Shown here: one piece after another, positions 52,322 through 61,441 of the stretch
Layout: every line of letters starts with the position of its first letter
How positions within the stretch are numbered: the first letter of the stretch is position 1
NCBI GenBank assembly: GCA_044226045.1
Contig: JBGAHR010000003.1
Span: 92,124-156,123, forward strand
DNA: 64,000 nucleotides
Source of the DNA: Endoryza sp044226045
GTDB taxonomy: Bacteria; Bacteroidota; Bacteroidia; Chitinophagales; Chitinophagaceae
Direction of reading: 5' to 3'
Translations under genes and position numbers: made by a program
The notes under the pieces: generated by a model
Seen by the model: the letters and a program-made list of their open reading frames with translations, nothing else
The model's database searches: none
Told to the model about the DNA's origin: nothing

Positions 52322-53773
52322 CTATCGAAGTGTTTTACTAACACCAAACCTTACACCATACTCCATCAGGAATTCCCTGATTGGATAGGTCTCTCTGTAA
52401 GTGGAAAACAACTGATAACGGAACTGGGGTCCCACCTGGAATTTGAATCCCGCCGCTTTATAAGAGAGGAATGCCTCAGCGCTGGCATTTACATTCCAGC
52501 GACGTACCAGCGAAGGTTCGTGGATATAGTTTTTGTAATCGGTGGTGATAAGATAATTATCGCGATTGATCAGGTAAGTTGGCTGTATGGTTCCGCCCAC
52601 AGACAATTGCAGTCTTCCTCTTCCCAGCACCAGCACGTCTACACCAATCGGAGTAGACAGCTCATAATATTTGTTCTCGAGTGCTTTTTCCGAGTTGCCG
52701 CCAAAATTCCGGAGCAGGGTATAGGAGGTGATGGAATCAGCTGTAGGGCGATAGAAACTATTCAGGGCAATGGTTGCTCTCTCCGGAGAATTGGAGCGAT
52801 ATGCCTGAATATAGTAACGGGAGAAATTGAATTGAACGCCGGTCTTGAAGGTTACATTCTTGTTGAGAGCGTACATCAGCATGGATCCGACCTCAAATCC
52901 CAGCCCGGGCTTGTGATTGGCCAGTCTGTCTACATCTCCTTCGATATTCAGGGCGATCGGAATGATTTTGGAATCGGAGGAAATATTCGCGTTTGTATTG
53001 CTGGTCAGTTTGCGATAGTTCATGGTTGGAGAGGCGATCACCTGCCAGCTTACTCTTTTCAGTTTGGGGCGGGTAAGCTCATACACTGCATTTTCCTGCA
53101 ACCAGTTGATCCTTTTCTCATCGGTTGAGATATTATCGGAAACCGTATTCTCGCTCTTTGAGGTAACCGTTTCTTCTGCCAGGGTTTCGCTTACATGGGC
53201 GGTCTGTTCACCCGCAATCAGAGATACCTGGTCGGGATAAATGTTTTTGAGAGCGGGTATTATGAATTCCTTTGCGCTGGTAGCTTCGTGTGTCTGGCTT
53301 TGGTCGATGCTGAAAGCAGGTTTATTCAGCCTTGCATCGGCAATTACGGAAAGAGGAATAGTTTCTTCCTCAGCCTCTGGTGTTTCTGCTTCGCTCATGG
53401 CAACCACCAGTCCTTTTTTCACATAACTGCTGCGGTCGACTGTTTTCCGGCGGCTGGCCGCTGAACTGGGTGGGGTGAATGGAAGTATCACCGCTTCATT
53501 GGAAGCAGATGTATTAGAAGCAAGTTGATCTTTTTTCTTATTGGAAGCAGGAGGGTGGGAAGCAACGGTGCTGGAAGAGAATTGTTCTACGGCATAATAA
53601 CTAAAACCTCCCAGGATCAGTACCAGCCCCAGCCAGTACCATTTGCGGGTTGGATGCAGTGAATTTTGGATACCCTTCCATACTTTGTCGGAAGGATAAA
53701 TTTTGTATTGATCTGATTTATGCCTGATCAGTTCTTCAAAATCGAAATCCTCATTATAAAAACTGCGTTCCAT
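52322..53773 (-). CDS. Membrane-anchored protein with outer-membrane beta-barrel-like domain, partner of a sigma factor
   Basis: 483 aa. The N-terminus is cytoplasmic (FDFEELIRHKSDQYKIYPSD, KVWKGIQNSL), as in Bacteroidota proteins that follow ECF sigma genes and act as anti-sigma-like partners; a membrane helix follows (WYWLGLVLILGGFSYYAV, ~44-62). Then comes a ~180-residue low-complexity linker and a C-terminal beta-rich region (WQVIASPTMNYRKL to the end RFGVSKTLR) of porin-like or OmpA-type character. It lies 55 bases after the sigma factor gene. Regulatory action is inferred from context. Confidence 0.75.
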   Translation of the reverse strand: MERSFYNEDFDFEELIRHKSDQYKIYPSDKVWKGIQNSLHPTRKWYWLGLVLILGGFSYYAVEQFSSSTVASHPPASNKKKDQLASNTSASNEAVILPFTPPSSAASRRKTVDRSSYVKKGLVVAMSEAETPEAEEETIPLSVIADARLNKPAFSIDQSQTHEATSAKEFIIPALKNIYPDQVSLIAGEQTAHVSETLAEETVTSKSENTVSDNISTDEKRINWLQENAVYELTRPKLKRVSWQVIASPTMNYRKLTSNTNANISSDSKIIPIALNIEGDVDRLANHKPGLGFEVGSMLMYALNKNVTFKTGVQFNFSRYYIQAYRSNSPERATIALNSFYRPTADSITSYTLLRNFGGNSEKALENKYYELSTPIGVDVLVLGRGRLQLSVGGTIQPTYLINRDNYLITTDYKNYIHEPSLVRRWNVNASAEAFLSYKAAGFKFQVGPQFRYQLFSTYRETYPIREFLMEYGVRFGVSKTLR

Positions 53774-53828
53774 TTTTTTAGTTAGTGTTTGTACGGGTTG
53801 TTTTCATAAGGTTGAATCCTGTTCGAAA

Positions 53829-54407
53829 TTACCTGCCGGCAGCTATTCTCATCCAATTGGCTTTTTCCGGTTTCTGAATGATCTTCTTCTTTATCAGTAT
53901 ATCCTCCAACATTTGCTTGGCACGGGTATATTGCGAACGACTGGTGCTCTCTTCTATATCGAGCATCTCGGCGATTTCTTTATGTGTGTAACCTTCGATC
54001 GCATACAGGTTTAACACTGTCCGGTAACCCATTGGTAACAGCCGGATGCATTCCACGATCTGTTTGGCCTGAACAATGGAAGGAACCGTTTCTTCACGGA
54101 TCTGGATAGTGGTGGCATGAATAATATCAACACTCTCGTTAAATCGCTTGTTCTTCTTGAGATGGTTGATACAGGTATGCACAACTATTCTCCGAATCCA
54201 TCCTTCAAATGCTCCCTGGTTACGAAACGTATGTATTTGGGAAAATACCTTGATAAAACCCTCCTGTAGCATGTCCTCTGCATCTTCCCGGTTGTGGGCA
54301 AACCGGTAACAAACCGCAAGCATCTTTGGGCTGTATCTCATATACAGCTCCCGCTGACTTGTGGGGTTGTTTTGTAAACAGCCTTGTAAAATGGCTTCTT
54401 CGGTCAT
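53829..54407 (-). CDS. RNA polymerase sigma factor, ECF/sigma-70 family
   Basis: 192 aa. Region 2: ELYMRYSPKMLAVCYRFAHN, EDAEDMLQEGFIKVFSQIHT, FRNQGAFEGWIRRIVVHTCI; region 4 helix-turn-helix: GYTHKEIAEMLDIEESTSRS. The DEDAEDMLQE-type motif is that of Bacteroidota sigma factors. Start at 54407 (MTEEAILQGCLQNNPTSQRE). The next gene, 55 bases downstream, codes a membrane protein typical of such pairs, so the sigma factor probably controls envelope functions; targets are unknown. Confidence 0.92.
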   Translation of the reverse strand: MTEEAILQGCLQNNPTSQRELYMRYSPKMLAVCYRFAHNREDAEDMLQEGFIKVFSQIHTFRNQGAFEGWIRRIVVHTCINHLKKNKRFNESVDIIHATTIQIREETVPSIVQAKQIVECIRLLPMGYRTVLNLYAIEGYTHKEIAEMLDIEESTSRSQYTRAKQMLEDILIKKKIIQKPEKANWMRIAAGR

Positions 54408-54472
54408 AAAAACCTTTGGTTGCCCCGTAATTTAGACAAATTCCATTAAAATTAGGCTGCTTGATAAGAGTA

Positions 54473-54500
54473 TTTTGGGCCGCCTTTTGGCGGCCCAAAA
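54473..54500 (-). terminator. Hairpin after the heme-type TonB receptor gene
   Basis: Perfect 12-bp stem TTTTGGGCCGCC/GGCGGCCCAAAA with a 4-base loop, 18 bases after the receptor stop. The following T-run is short, so it is a strong hairpin but a moderate terminator. Confidence 0.75.
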
Positions 54501-54518
54501 CAGCACTCAATCGATTGT

Positions 54519-56792
54519 CTAAAATTGAACCCTCAAGGCTATGATGAAATTCCGGCCGGGAGCAGAGAACCCGGAGGCGAAATAACGATAGTTGCGGTCT
54601 AACAGATTTTCTATAGCGCCTTGTAAACGAACGTTTTGCCCGATTCCTACGCTGCCTTTCAGGTTCAGTGTCATCCAGGAAGGCATCCCGTCGGCCGTGG
54701 CATACTGAGCATTATCCTCGCCGTCGGCATTGTAATCATCGAGTTTTTTCCAACCGTTGTACAAAAGGAAAAATTCCGCGTCCCATTTCGACTTTGTGTA
54801 CTGTACTGCGACTTTCCCGAATATAGGGGGAATATGATCCAATGGCTTTGAGCTTACATTGGCCATGACGAGTTTGTAGGTTCCATCAGCTTGCTTTTGA
54901 TAGACAGAGGAGGACTTGCTGTCATCTGTTTTGAAACGTCCTTTGGTGTAGTTAAAGGTTCCGGTAAATACGAGTTCTTTCACGGGGCTGATCCTGATGG
55001 CCGCATTTACACCGGTAATAAATGCTTTGTTCAGGTTTTGAGTAGCCAGTACCTGGCTTCGCTGTCCGTTATAATCAACCGAATCCTGGCCATTTAGTTT
55101 GAAGGGTGCTTTCACCAGCGCATTGCGGAAAAGCGTGTAGAACACACCGGCATCCACGCTTACCAGGCGGCCCCAACTTTTGCCCAGGTTCAATTCGAAA
55201 TTGTAAGTGTACTCGGGTTTTATATCAGGATTGGGGAATACCACCTGCCTGGCTGAAGTGCTTGATTCGAAAATTTTCGCGAGATCATCAATATTCGGAG
55301 CGCGGAAGCCGGAAGAGAAAACGAATGCGATTTTTGAATCAGGAGTAGGGAGGAAGGAAAGCCCCAGGTTGCCGGTTACAGCGAAATTATCCTGTTTGAT
55401 ATCGGTGTAAGGCAGCGAAAAATAATTAGTAACAAGTGTGGAATGAAGATTGACACTTTGAAAACGAATGCCATCATTCAAGACCCATTTGCCATTTGAA
55501 AATTTATGAATGTGTTGCGCAAACACTGCATAATAATTCATCCTGTTCTTGCCATCAGGGTAGCGGGTGTCGAGAGCACTGACAACATTAGTCAGCAGGT
55601 TGCGCCTGTCTGCTACTGATTTCAGATCATTTAACTGGATATCGATACCGGTGGTCAACTCGTCTTTTTTCCAGCGGTTGAAAAGGTCCAGCGTGAGTCC
55701 TCCCACTTTTATACGTTCCCGGCGACTGTCGAACCGGTCGTACCGACGGTAATCCCTGGTTTGACGGCTCTCTTCTATGTGCTGGTAACTGGCGGTGAGT
55801 TGTACCTGGTCAAAAATCGCAATCGGCCGGTAATTGAACTGATAGGAGCCCATGACTCTTTTTTGCGGACCATAGTACCACTCCGCATATCTCAGGGTTC
55901 CGTTCCTGATATCCTGCAAACGGTCATAGCGGGGTACATCGGTGGTATTAGACAATTGCAGGTTAAGCTGGTGCGAGCTTCTGTCTGAAGGTTTGAAAAG
56001 GAGTTTTTGTGTGATGTCCCATTGTTGGTAGCCTGAGAATTTTTGTACTCGGTCATCACTGTTTTTTACTACGGAGTCGATGCCGTTGATGCGCTCTACA
56101 TACTGGGTGTGTCTTCCGAAATCGGGGTATTTCGAAGGATATTTGTCGCCCATTTTCATGTCGCCGAAATCGCTGAAAGTATAAGCCTGCAGCCAGGCCA
56201 GCTTTTTACCACCGAGGCTTAGATCTGCATGAATTGTTTTTTCTTCATTGGCCGAACTGAAGCGGGTAAAGCCGGATCCCTTTGCCAGGAAATTTCCATT
56301 GGCCGATAATACAGGCGACTTTGTGCGCAGGTGAATAACACCCCCCAGGGCATCGCTGCCATACATGGTGGAAGCTGGTCCATACATGACTTCTACCCGT
56401 TCGAGCATATTCTGATCAACCGTAATAACATTTTGCAGGTGGCCGGCGCGAAAAATAGCGTTGTTAAGCCGTACACCATCTATTAGCAATAGAATGCGAC
56501 TGGCTTCGAATCCACGTAATACCGGGCTGCTACCACCCTGCTGACTCTTCTGCACAAATATGTTCCCTGTATTGATCAATAGATCGCCGGTATTTTGCGT
56601 ATTGGCCTGGGCGATATGGCGTGCCGTGATCACCTGGATGGACTGCGCGACATTTTTCTTTTTCTCCTGGAATTTATTCGCTGAGATGACTACTTCCTCC
56701 AGTTCCGTTACTCTCGAAGTATCTGTTTGTGAAATGGAAAGGCTGGTCTTCGCCAAAAACACGATGACCAGGAAAAATATTCTTCCTCTCAT
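54519..56792 (-). CDS. TonB-dependent receptor, heme/hemoglobin-receptor-like
   Basis: 757 aa; signal peptide residues ~1-22 (AKTSLSISQ). TonB box region LEEVVISANKFQEKKKNVAQ; plug motifs GGSSPVLRGFEASRILLLID and YGSDALGGVIHLRT. The barrel includes SNTTDVPRYDRLQD and LRYAEWYYGPQKR, sequences I associate with the TonB hemoglobin/heme receptor family in Bacteroidota. The end has LLDRNYRYFASGFSAPGRNF. It probably imports heme or an iron complex. The small membrane protein gene 54 bases upstream and gpmI precede it on the same strand. Substrate is inferred only. Confidence 0.85.
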   Translation of the reverse strand: MRGRIFFLVIVFLAKTSLSISQTDTSRVTELEEVVISANKFQEKKKNVAQSIQVITARHIAQANTQNTGDLLINTGNIFVQKSQQGGSSPVLRGFEASRILLLIDGVRLNNAIFRAGHLQNVITVDQNMLERVEVMYGPASTMYGSDALGGVIHLRTKSPVLSANGNFLAKGSGFTRFSSANEEKTIHADLSLGGKKLAWLQAYTFSDFGDMKMGDKYPSKYPDFGRHTQYVERINGIDSVVKNSDDRVQKFSGYQQWDITQKLLFKPSDRSSHQLNLQLSNTTDVPRYDRLQDIRNGTLRYAEWYYGPQKRVMGSYQFNYRPIAIFDQVQLTASYQHIEESRQTRDYRRYDRFDSRRERIKVGGLTLDLFNRWKKDELTTGIDIQLNDLKSVADRRNLLTNVVSALDTRYPDGKNRMNYYAVFAQHIHKFSNGKWVLNDGIRFQSVNLHSTLVTNYFSLPYTDIKQDNFAVTGNLGLSFLPTPDSKIAFVFSSGFRAPNIDDLAKIFESSTSARQVVFPNPDIKPEYTYNFELNLGKSWGRLVSVDAGVFYTLFRNALVKAPFKLNGQDSVDYNGQRSQVLATQNLNKAFITGVNAAIRISPVKELVFTGTFNYTKGRFKTDDSKSSSVYQKQADGTYKLVMANVSSKPLDHIPPIFGKVAVQYTKSKWDAEFFLLYNGWKKLDDYNADGEDNAQYATADGMPSWMTLNLKGSVGIGQNVRLQGAIENLLDRNYRYFASGFSAPGRNFIIALRVQF

Positions 56793-56846
56793 AATGCGTT
56801 AGATTTAATGAATTAGAAAATCAAGAATGTCATTACCTGACTGTAT

Positions 56847-57356
56847 TCAGGAAAGAAGAGAGGAATCGGGAGGGGTAAAGGGAACTGATAGAAACGGATT
56901 GGGTAATAGACGGCTGTTCTCCGTCTTTTCGGATGATGTTAATACTGCAGGTGGCAGGATATTGATCGGGGATGGAGGACCTTCAGACAAGAGGAAGGCA
57001 GGCATCTGCTCTTTGCTTTCATTGTCTCCGTTTTTCTTTTGCATGCCGGATATCTGTTCTTCCAGTTCGGTTTCCTTTTCGTCGAATAGACCAGTCAGGT
57101 AAATTTTATCATCCGAGATGTGGAATGATTTCACATCAAAGAGTTTCCGGTTTACCAATACTTCCGAGCCTTTCTCATGCCATTGAAAGCCTTTAAGGGG
57201 AATTTCTATTGTTTGAAGGTTCGCGTATTCCAGTTTCTCTTTCATTTCTTCTTTCACCATCCATTCAAGAATAGCCAGACCGATGGTTGATCCAAATGGA
57301 ATGGATGCAACCAGCAAGAGGAAAGCAGCTGTTATGCATTTTGTTCGGTTCTTCAT
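56847..57356 (-). CDS. Small membrane-anchored protein upstream of a TonB receptor
   Basis: 169 aa. One N-terminal hydrophobic helix (AAFLLLVASIPFGSTIGLAI), a helical EKLEYANLQ region, then a small beta domain (IEIPLKGFQWHEKGSEVLVN, RKLFDVKSFHISDDKIYLTG) with charged DEKETELEEQ, and a Pro/Ser-rich tail. Bacteroidota commonly encode such a protein next to TonB-dependent receptors for metals or heme; the function is not known. Its start overlaps gpmI by 4 bases (ATGA), so it is translated coupled to that housekeeping gene; the receptor lies 54 bases downstream. Confidence 0.75.
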   Translation of the reverse strand: MKNRTKCITAAFLLLVASIPFGSTIGLAILEWMVKEEMKEKLEYANLQTIEIPLKGFQWHEKGSEVLVNRKLFDVKSFHISDDKIYLTGLFDEKETELEEQISGMQKKNGDNESKEQMPAFLLSEGPPSPINILPPAVLTSSEKTENSRLLPNPFLSVPFTPPDSSLLS

Positions 57357-58879
57357 GAAATCAGCACATCGCCTGTCATTTCAGGCGGAATCGGCAGGCC
57401 CATCATCGTCAGGATAGAAGGAGCGAGATCGCCCAGCTTTCCTGGTTTGAGATTTCCATGCCATTCTTTATCGATGACAAATAAAGGAACGAGATTTAAG
57501 GTGTGCGCAGTATTTGGGGTGCCGTCTTCATTGATCATATAGTCGGCATTTCCGTGATCGGCGGTTAAAAAAACCGCATAATCATGCTCAAGGGCCGCGG
57601 TTACGATGCGCTGGACGCAGGAGTCTACTGTTTCAACGGCTTTTATCGCTGCTTCCCATACGCCTGTATGTCCAACCATATCGGCATTGGCGAAGTTGAG
57701 ACAGATAAAATCCGCGGATTCTTTCTCAATCTCCGGAACGATGGCATCCGTTACTTCGCGGGCGCTCATTTCCGGTTGAAGATCGTAGGTTGCTACTTTC
57801 GGTGAAGGTATCATGATTCTGCGCTCTCCGTCGAATGGTACTTCCCGTCCACCGCTGAAGAAAAAAGATACGTGCGGGTATTTTTCCGTTTCCGCGATGC
57901 GGATTTGTGTTTTGTGGTTTTGCGCGAGGATCTCACCCAGGGTATTTCGAAGATTGTCGGTTTCGAAAATCACCTGAACGCCCTGGAAAGTGCGATCGTA
58001 TTCTGTCATGGTAGTATAATGAAGAGAAAGTTTCTTCATACCAAAACCGGGCATATCTGTTTGTGAAAGCACTTCTGTGATTTCCCGGCAGCGGTCGGTC
58101 CGGAAGTTGAAACAGATTACAGCGTCTCCGTCTTTTATCAATGCAAGCGGTTGCCCTGCCTCGTTGGTGATAACGGTCGGTTTGAAAAATTCATCGGTAA
58201 CGTCATTGGCATAGGATTCCTGGAGCGCGCTGATCGCATTGGTAGCCGTGGCGCCGATACCATTTACCATTACATCATAGGCCAGTTTCACTCTTTCCCA
58301 GCGCTTGTCACGATCCATGGCATAATAACGGCCACTTACTGATGCGATTTTCCCGGTAGTTTTATCGAGGTGTGCCTGCAGTTCTTTCAGGAAACCCAAA
58401 CCGCTTTTCGGGTCTGTATCTCGCCCGTCGGTAAAGGCATGTATAAATACATTGGGGATATTCTCGCTATGGCAGAGACTAATTATCGCTTCAAGGTGAC
58501 GTATGTGAGAATGTACTCCGCCATCACTCACCAGACCGATCAGGTGCAGGGCTTTTTGCCGGGTCCTGGCATAGTTGAGCGTATTTAACAAGACCTCATT
58601 CCTGTAAAGCTCACCATCACGGATGGCCACATTGATGCGCTGTAGTTCCTGGTACACAATCCGGCCGGCCCCGAGGTTGAGGTGGCCCACTTCACTATTC
58701 CCCATCTGTCCATCGGGCAGGCCTACCGCTTCGCCACAAGTGACCAGCGTAGTATGCGGGAATTTGTTATATAGAGAACTGACAAAAGGTGTTTTGGCAT
58801 TTTGTATGGCATCGGCGGATTTAACCTTTCCAAGTCCCCATCCGTCCATGATTACCAGCATTGCTTTCTTACCCGGCAT
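57353..58879 (-). CDS. gpmI: 2,3-bisphosphoglycerate-independent phosphoglycerate mutase
   Basis: 508 aa, alkaline-phosphatase superfamily with two metals. Catalytic Ser in GNSEVGHLNLGAG (~residue 62), metal ligands in VIMDGWG (start), ADMVGHTGVWEAA and LTADHGNADYMI; DGRDTDPKSGLGF is the substrate-binding lid region. It interconverts 3- and 2-phosphoglycerate in glycolysis and gluconeogenesis. It starts a transcript (TACCTTTG box 27 bases upstream) and is translationally coupled to the 169-aa gene. Confidence 0.96.
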   Translation of the reverse strand: MPGKKAMLVIMDGWGLGKVKSADAIQNAKTPFVSSLYNKFPHTTLVTCGEAVGLPDGQMGNSEVGHLNLGAGRIVYQELQRINVAIRDGELYRNEVLLNTLNYARTRQKALHLIGLVSDGGVHSHIRHLEAIISLCHSENIPNVFIHAFTDGRDTDPKSGLGFLKELQAHLDKTTGKIASVSGRYYAMDRDKRWERVKLAYDVMVNGIGATATNAISALQESYANDVTDEFFKPTVITNEAGQPLALIKDGDAVICFNFRTDRCREITEVLSQTDMPGFGMKKLSLHYTTMTEYDRTFQGVQVIFETDNLRNTLGEILAQNHKTQIRIAETEKYPHVSFFFSGGREVPFDGERRIMIPSPKVATYDLQPEMSAREVTDAIVPEIEKESADFICLNFANADMVGHTGVWEAAIKAVETVDSCVQRIVTAALEHDYAVFLTADHGNADYMINEDGTPNTAHTLNLVPLFVIDKEWHGNLKPGKLGDLAPSILTMMGLPIPPEMTGDVLIS

Positions 58880-58905
58880 ATATAAATTATTTGAAAGATT
58901 TTATA

Positions 58906-58913
58906 CAAAGGTA
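58906..58913 (-). promoter_or_regulatory. Bacteroidota -7 box (TACCTTTG) upstream of gpmI
   Basis: Minus-strand TACCTTTG 27 bases before the gpmI ATG. No clear -33 element. Confidence 0.5.
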
Positions 58914-59003
58914 ATTGAATGTCCGCTTGTTAGTGATTTTTCAACCATATCTTAATTTGGCATGTTTTTAGCACCACCCTAAGCAGATAATTTTACGCAA
59001 ACC

Positions 59004-59393
59004 ATGAAACACTATTTTGGTTGGGTGATGGCAGCTTCCCTGTTGCTGTTAATGTCGTTTCGCACTTTTACTTCCATCGAAGAAGTGGTAAGTGCTGTAA
59101 AGAGCGGCAATGCCAACGAATTATCGCGTTTTTTTGATGACAGGATCGATATTTCTCTCCCAGGTAAGAACGACAATTACAGTCGTAGCCAGGGTGAAAT
59201 GATTCTGAAAGACTTCTTCAGCAACAACGACGTGAAAGATTTCCAGGTCAAGCACAAGGGTGAGAACAATGGATCCGAGTACTGTTTTGGCATTCTTCAA
59301 ACCCGCAACGGTAATTTCAGAACCAAACTGTACATGAAGCAGAAAGGCGAACGTCAGGTATTGCAGGAAATCGGTTTTCAGCGGGTAGAATAA
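59004..59393 (+). CDS. DUF4783 exported protein
   Basis: 129 aa, signal peptide or anchor at residues ~5-22 (GWVMAASLLLLMSFRTF). The domain is the DUF4783 fold (IEEVVSAVKSGNANELSRFF, DDRIDISLPGKNDNYSRSQG, ...LKDFFSNN, FRTKLYMKQKGERQ), a ~110-residue NTF2-like protein found in Bacteroidota. It often lies just upstream of nadC, as here (96 bases), but no link to NAD synthesis is known. A terminator separates the two, so the genes may have their own transcripts. Confidence 0.88.
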   Translation: MKHYFGWVMAASLLLLMSFRTFTSIEEVVSAVKSGNANELSRFFDDRIDISLPGKNDNYSRSQGEMILKDFFSNNDVKDFQVKHKGENNGSEYCFGILQTRNGNFRTKLYMKQKGERQVLQEIGFQRVE

Positions 59394-59428
59394 AAGCTAT
59401 TCACATCCCTCAGCACTGTAAAAATACC

Positions 59429-59454
59429 AGGGTCCCATGAAAGGGACCCTTTTT
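59429..59454 (+). terminator. Terminator after the DUF4783 gene
   Basis: Perfect 8-bp stem AGGGTCCC/GGGACCCT, 6-base loop and T-run, between the DUF4783 gene and nadC. Confidence 0.88.
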
Positions 59455-59489
59455 CATTTTATTTTTGCCCCTCATTATACTGGCAACAC

Positions 59490-60350
59490 ATGACCGCAAC
59501 CTTTCAGGAACAACTGGATGAACTGATAAAGAATGCCCTGGCTGAAGACCTGGGGGATGGAGACCATTCAGCCCTCTGCTGTATTCCGCCGGACGCTGTT
59601 GGGAAGGCTGTTTTAAAAGTAAAGCAGTCTGGTATTCTCGCCGGTATGGAAGTGGCCAGAGCGGTTTTTCAATACCGGGAACCCTCTGCCGTTTTCACTC
59701 CGTTTAAAAAGGATGGCGAGGAGATGAAAGAAGGGGAGATCGCCTTTGAAGTAAAAGCTTCGGTTCACTGCATCCTTCAATGTGAACGACTGGCATTAAA
59801 CTGCATGCAGCGAATGAGTGGAATTGCAACCCTTACGAGGCAATACGTAAATAAGATCACTGGTTATAAAACCAAGGTACTGGACACCCGGAAAACCACC
59901 CCTAATTTTCGCTTATTAGAAAAGGAGGCAGTTCGAATCGGGGGCGGCGTCAATCATCGCATGGGCCTTTACGATATGATCATGTTAAAAGACAATCACA
60001 TCGACTTCTGTGGGGGTTTGCAACAGGCAATCGACCGTGCTTATGATTATGTGCAGCGGATAAAACCCGGACTTAAAATCGAAGTGGAAACCAGGAACCT
60101 CGAAGAGGCCCGGCTAGCATTGGAGACCGGCAAAGTGGACCGGATCATGCTGGATAATTTTACACCCGAACTTCTCCGGGAAGCGGTGATCATGATCGAT
60201 GGAAGAGTGGAAACCGAAGCCAGCGGTGGAATCAATCTCGAGAATATCACCAGTTATGCGGCTACAGGAGTAGATTATGTAAGTGTTGGCGCGTTGATAC
60301 ACCAGGCCCGCAGTCTTGATCTCAGCCTTAAAGCCGTTATTCAGTCATAG
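59490..60350 (+). CDS. nadC: Nicotinate-nucleotide pyrophosphorylase (carboxylating)
   Basis: 286 aa. Quinolinate phosphoribosyltransferase fold: N-terminal LAEDLGDGDHSALCCIPPDA, LNCMQRMSGIATLTRQYV, TRKTTPNFRLLEKEAVRIGG, then NHRMGLYDMIMLKDNHIDF (phosphate/substrate site), EVETRNLEEARLALETG and EASGGINLENI. It joins quinolinate and PRPP to nicotinate mononucleotide in NAD synthesis. nadA and nadB are not in this window. SUI1-like factor gene follows by 28 bases. Confidence 0.95.
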   Translation: MTATFQEQLDELIKNALAEDLGDGDHSALCCIPPDAVGKAVLKVKQSGILAGMEVARAVFQYREPSAVFTPFKKDGEEMKEGEIAFEVKASVHCILQCERLALNCMQRMSGIATLTRQYVNKITGYKTKVLDTRKTTPNFRLLEKEAVRIGGGVNHRMGLYDMIMLKDNHIDFCGGLQQAIDRAYDYVQRIKPGLKIEVETRNLEEARLALETGKVDRIMLDNFTPELLREAVIMIDGRVETEASGGINLENITSYAATGVDYVSVGALIHQARSLDLSLKAVIQS

Positions 60351-60378
60351 TAGTTAAACCAGGACAAGCCATCTGATT

Positions 60379-60720
60379 ATGAGCAAGAAAAACAAAGCGG
60401 ATCAAAACGGATATGTATACAGTACTGATCCGGGATTTCAGTTTCAAAATAATACCGGAGGAAACGAAACACTCGCACCGGCCATGCAAAAGTTGAGGAT
60501 CATCCTGGAAACAAAACACCGGGCAGGCAAGACCGTAACAGTAGTATATGGTTTTGAAGGAAAGGAAGAGGACCTGGAAGAACTGGGAAAGAAGTTGAAA
60601 ACGGCTTGCGGAACCGGCGGATCGACCAAGGACCGGGAGATCATATTGCAGGGAGATCAGCGCGAAAAAGCGCTGCAATGGTTACTGAAAAACGGGTACG
60701 GCAAAACAAAAAAAGTGTAA
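60379..60720 (+). CDS. Translation initiation factor SUI1/eIF1-like (YciH family)
   Basis: 113 aa. The SUI1 domain starts near residue 38 (LRIILETKHRAGKTVTVVYG) and includes KLKTACGTGGSTKDREIILQ and QREKALQWLLKNGYGKTKKV, with the CGTGG loop and C-terminal basic tail typical of eIF1/YciH. It binds the small ribosomal subunit and promotes initiation fidelity in related proteins; in E. coli YciH its role is stress-related. Co-transcribed with nadC. Confidence 0.93.
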   Translation: MSKKNKADQNGYVYSTDPGFQFQNNTGGNETLAPAMQKLRIILETKHRAGKTVTVVYGFEGKEEDLEELGKKLKTACGTGGSTKDREIILQGDQREKALQWLLKNGYGKTKKV

Positions 60721-60823
60721 GAATAAGTTGTCTTCGAGGGCATTAAATACCCGCTCCATTCAAACAGTTTAGCAAGGAATTTGCATAGAGTAGAGAGTAT
60801 TCTCAACTATAAACTCACCCTCT

Positions 60824-61318
60824 ATGAAATTCCCGTTTTTTCTGCTGATTTTCATACTGTTATTTACTTTTCAGGCAAATAGTCAATTGAAGGCCAAAGT
60901 TCGCTGCGATCCATTCGAGGTGGATATTCTCAATGGGAAAGTGAATAATACCAAGCCGAATTTCGGCATTGAGGAAATAAAGGCGACTTTCCCCTGCTTC
61001 ACTGCTTCCAAGCCGGAAAACTCCGCTTCCAAATGCGGTGGAACTGTAGAGTTTGCCGATAAAGGCCTCACGTTTTACACTTCACGTGATTATGTGGAGA
61101 TAAAACCCGGATTCAAGGGTAAATTATCTATTCCATTATTGGGTGCCAGGCGTGGTTCATTTTTTAAAACCTTCGGCAATCCTAAAATAAAAGATGACAG
61201 TTGGGATGCGTATCAAATGTCTTATGGCACCCTCGTGCTTCATTACGACAAAGCCGGAAAAGTAAACCTGATACAAATGGCAACCGTGGGCTCGGAAGCG
61301 TTGAATTTGTGTGAATGA
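60824..61318 (+). CDS. Hypothetical secreted protein (164 aa)
   Basis: Signal peptide residues ~1-20 (LIFILLFTFQANSQ). The mature part has an Ala/Lys/Cys content (VRCDPFEVDILNGKVNNTKP, ATFPCFTASKPENSASKCGG) with cysteines that could form disulfides, and a beta-rich second half (LTFYTSRDYVEIKPGFKGKL, SIPLLGARRGSFFKTFGNPK) ending SEALNLCE. No recognised family or catalytic residues. The next gene is far and on the other strand; a repeat array follows directly. Confidence 0.7.
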   Translation: MKFPFFLLIFILLFTFQANSQLKAKVRCDPFEVDILNGKVNNTKPNFGIEEIKATFPCFTASKPENSASKCGGTVEFADKGLTFYTSRDYVEIKPGFKGKLSIPLLGARRGSFFKTFGNPKIKDDSWDAYQMSYGTLVLHYDKAGKVNLIQMATVGSEALNLCE

Positions 61319-61323
61319 TGGAG

Positions 61324-61402
61324 GTTTTACGTTGGTTTGCAGTTTGCAGTTTACGGTTTGCGGTTGGCTCGTTTATCGTTTCACGTTTATCGTTTATCGT
61401 TA
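61324..61402. repeat. Heptamer repeat run (GTTTGCA/GTTTATC family)
   Basis: Directly behind the secreted protein gene: GGTTTGCAGTTTGCAGTTTA, CGGTTTGCGGTTGG, then GTTTATCGTTTCACGTTTAT, CGTTTATCG. Here only one orientation is present, unlike the hairpin versions at 20.8, 24.9 and 36.1 kb. Confidence 0.7.
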
Positions 61403-61441
61403 TTTCAATTCCTGGCTCACAGATTAATTATACGTCATCCG

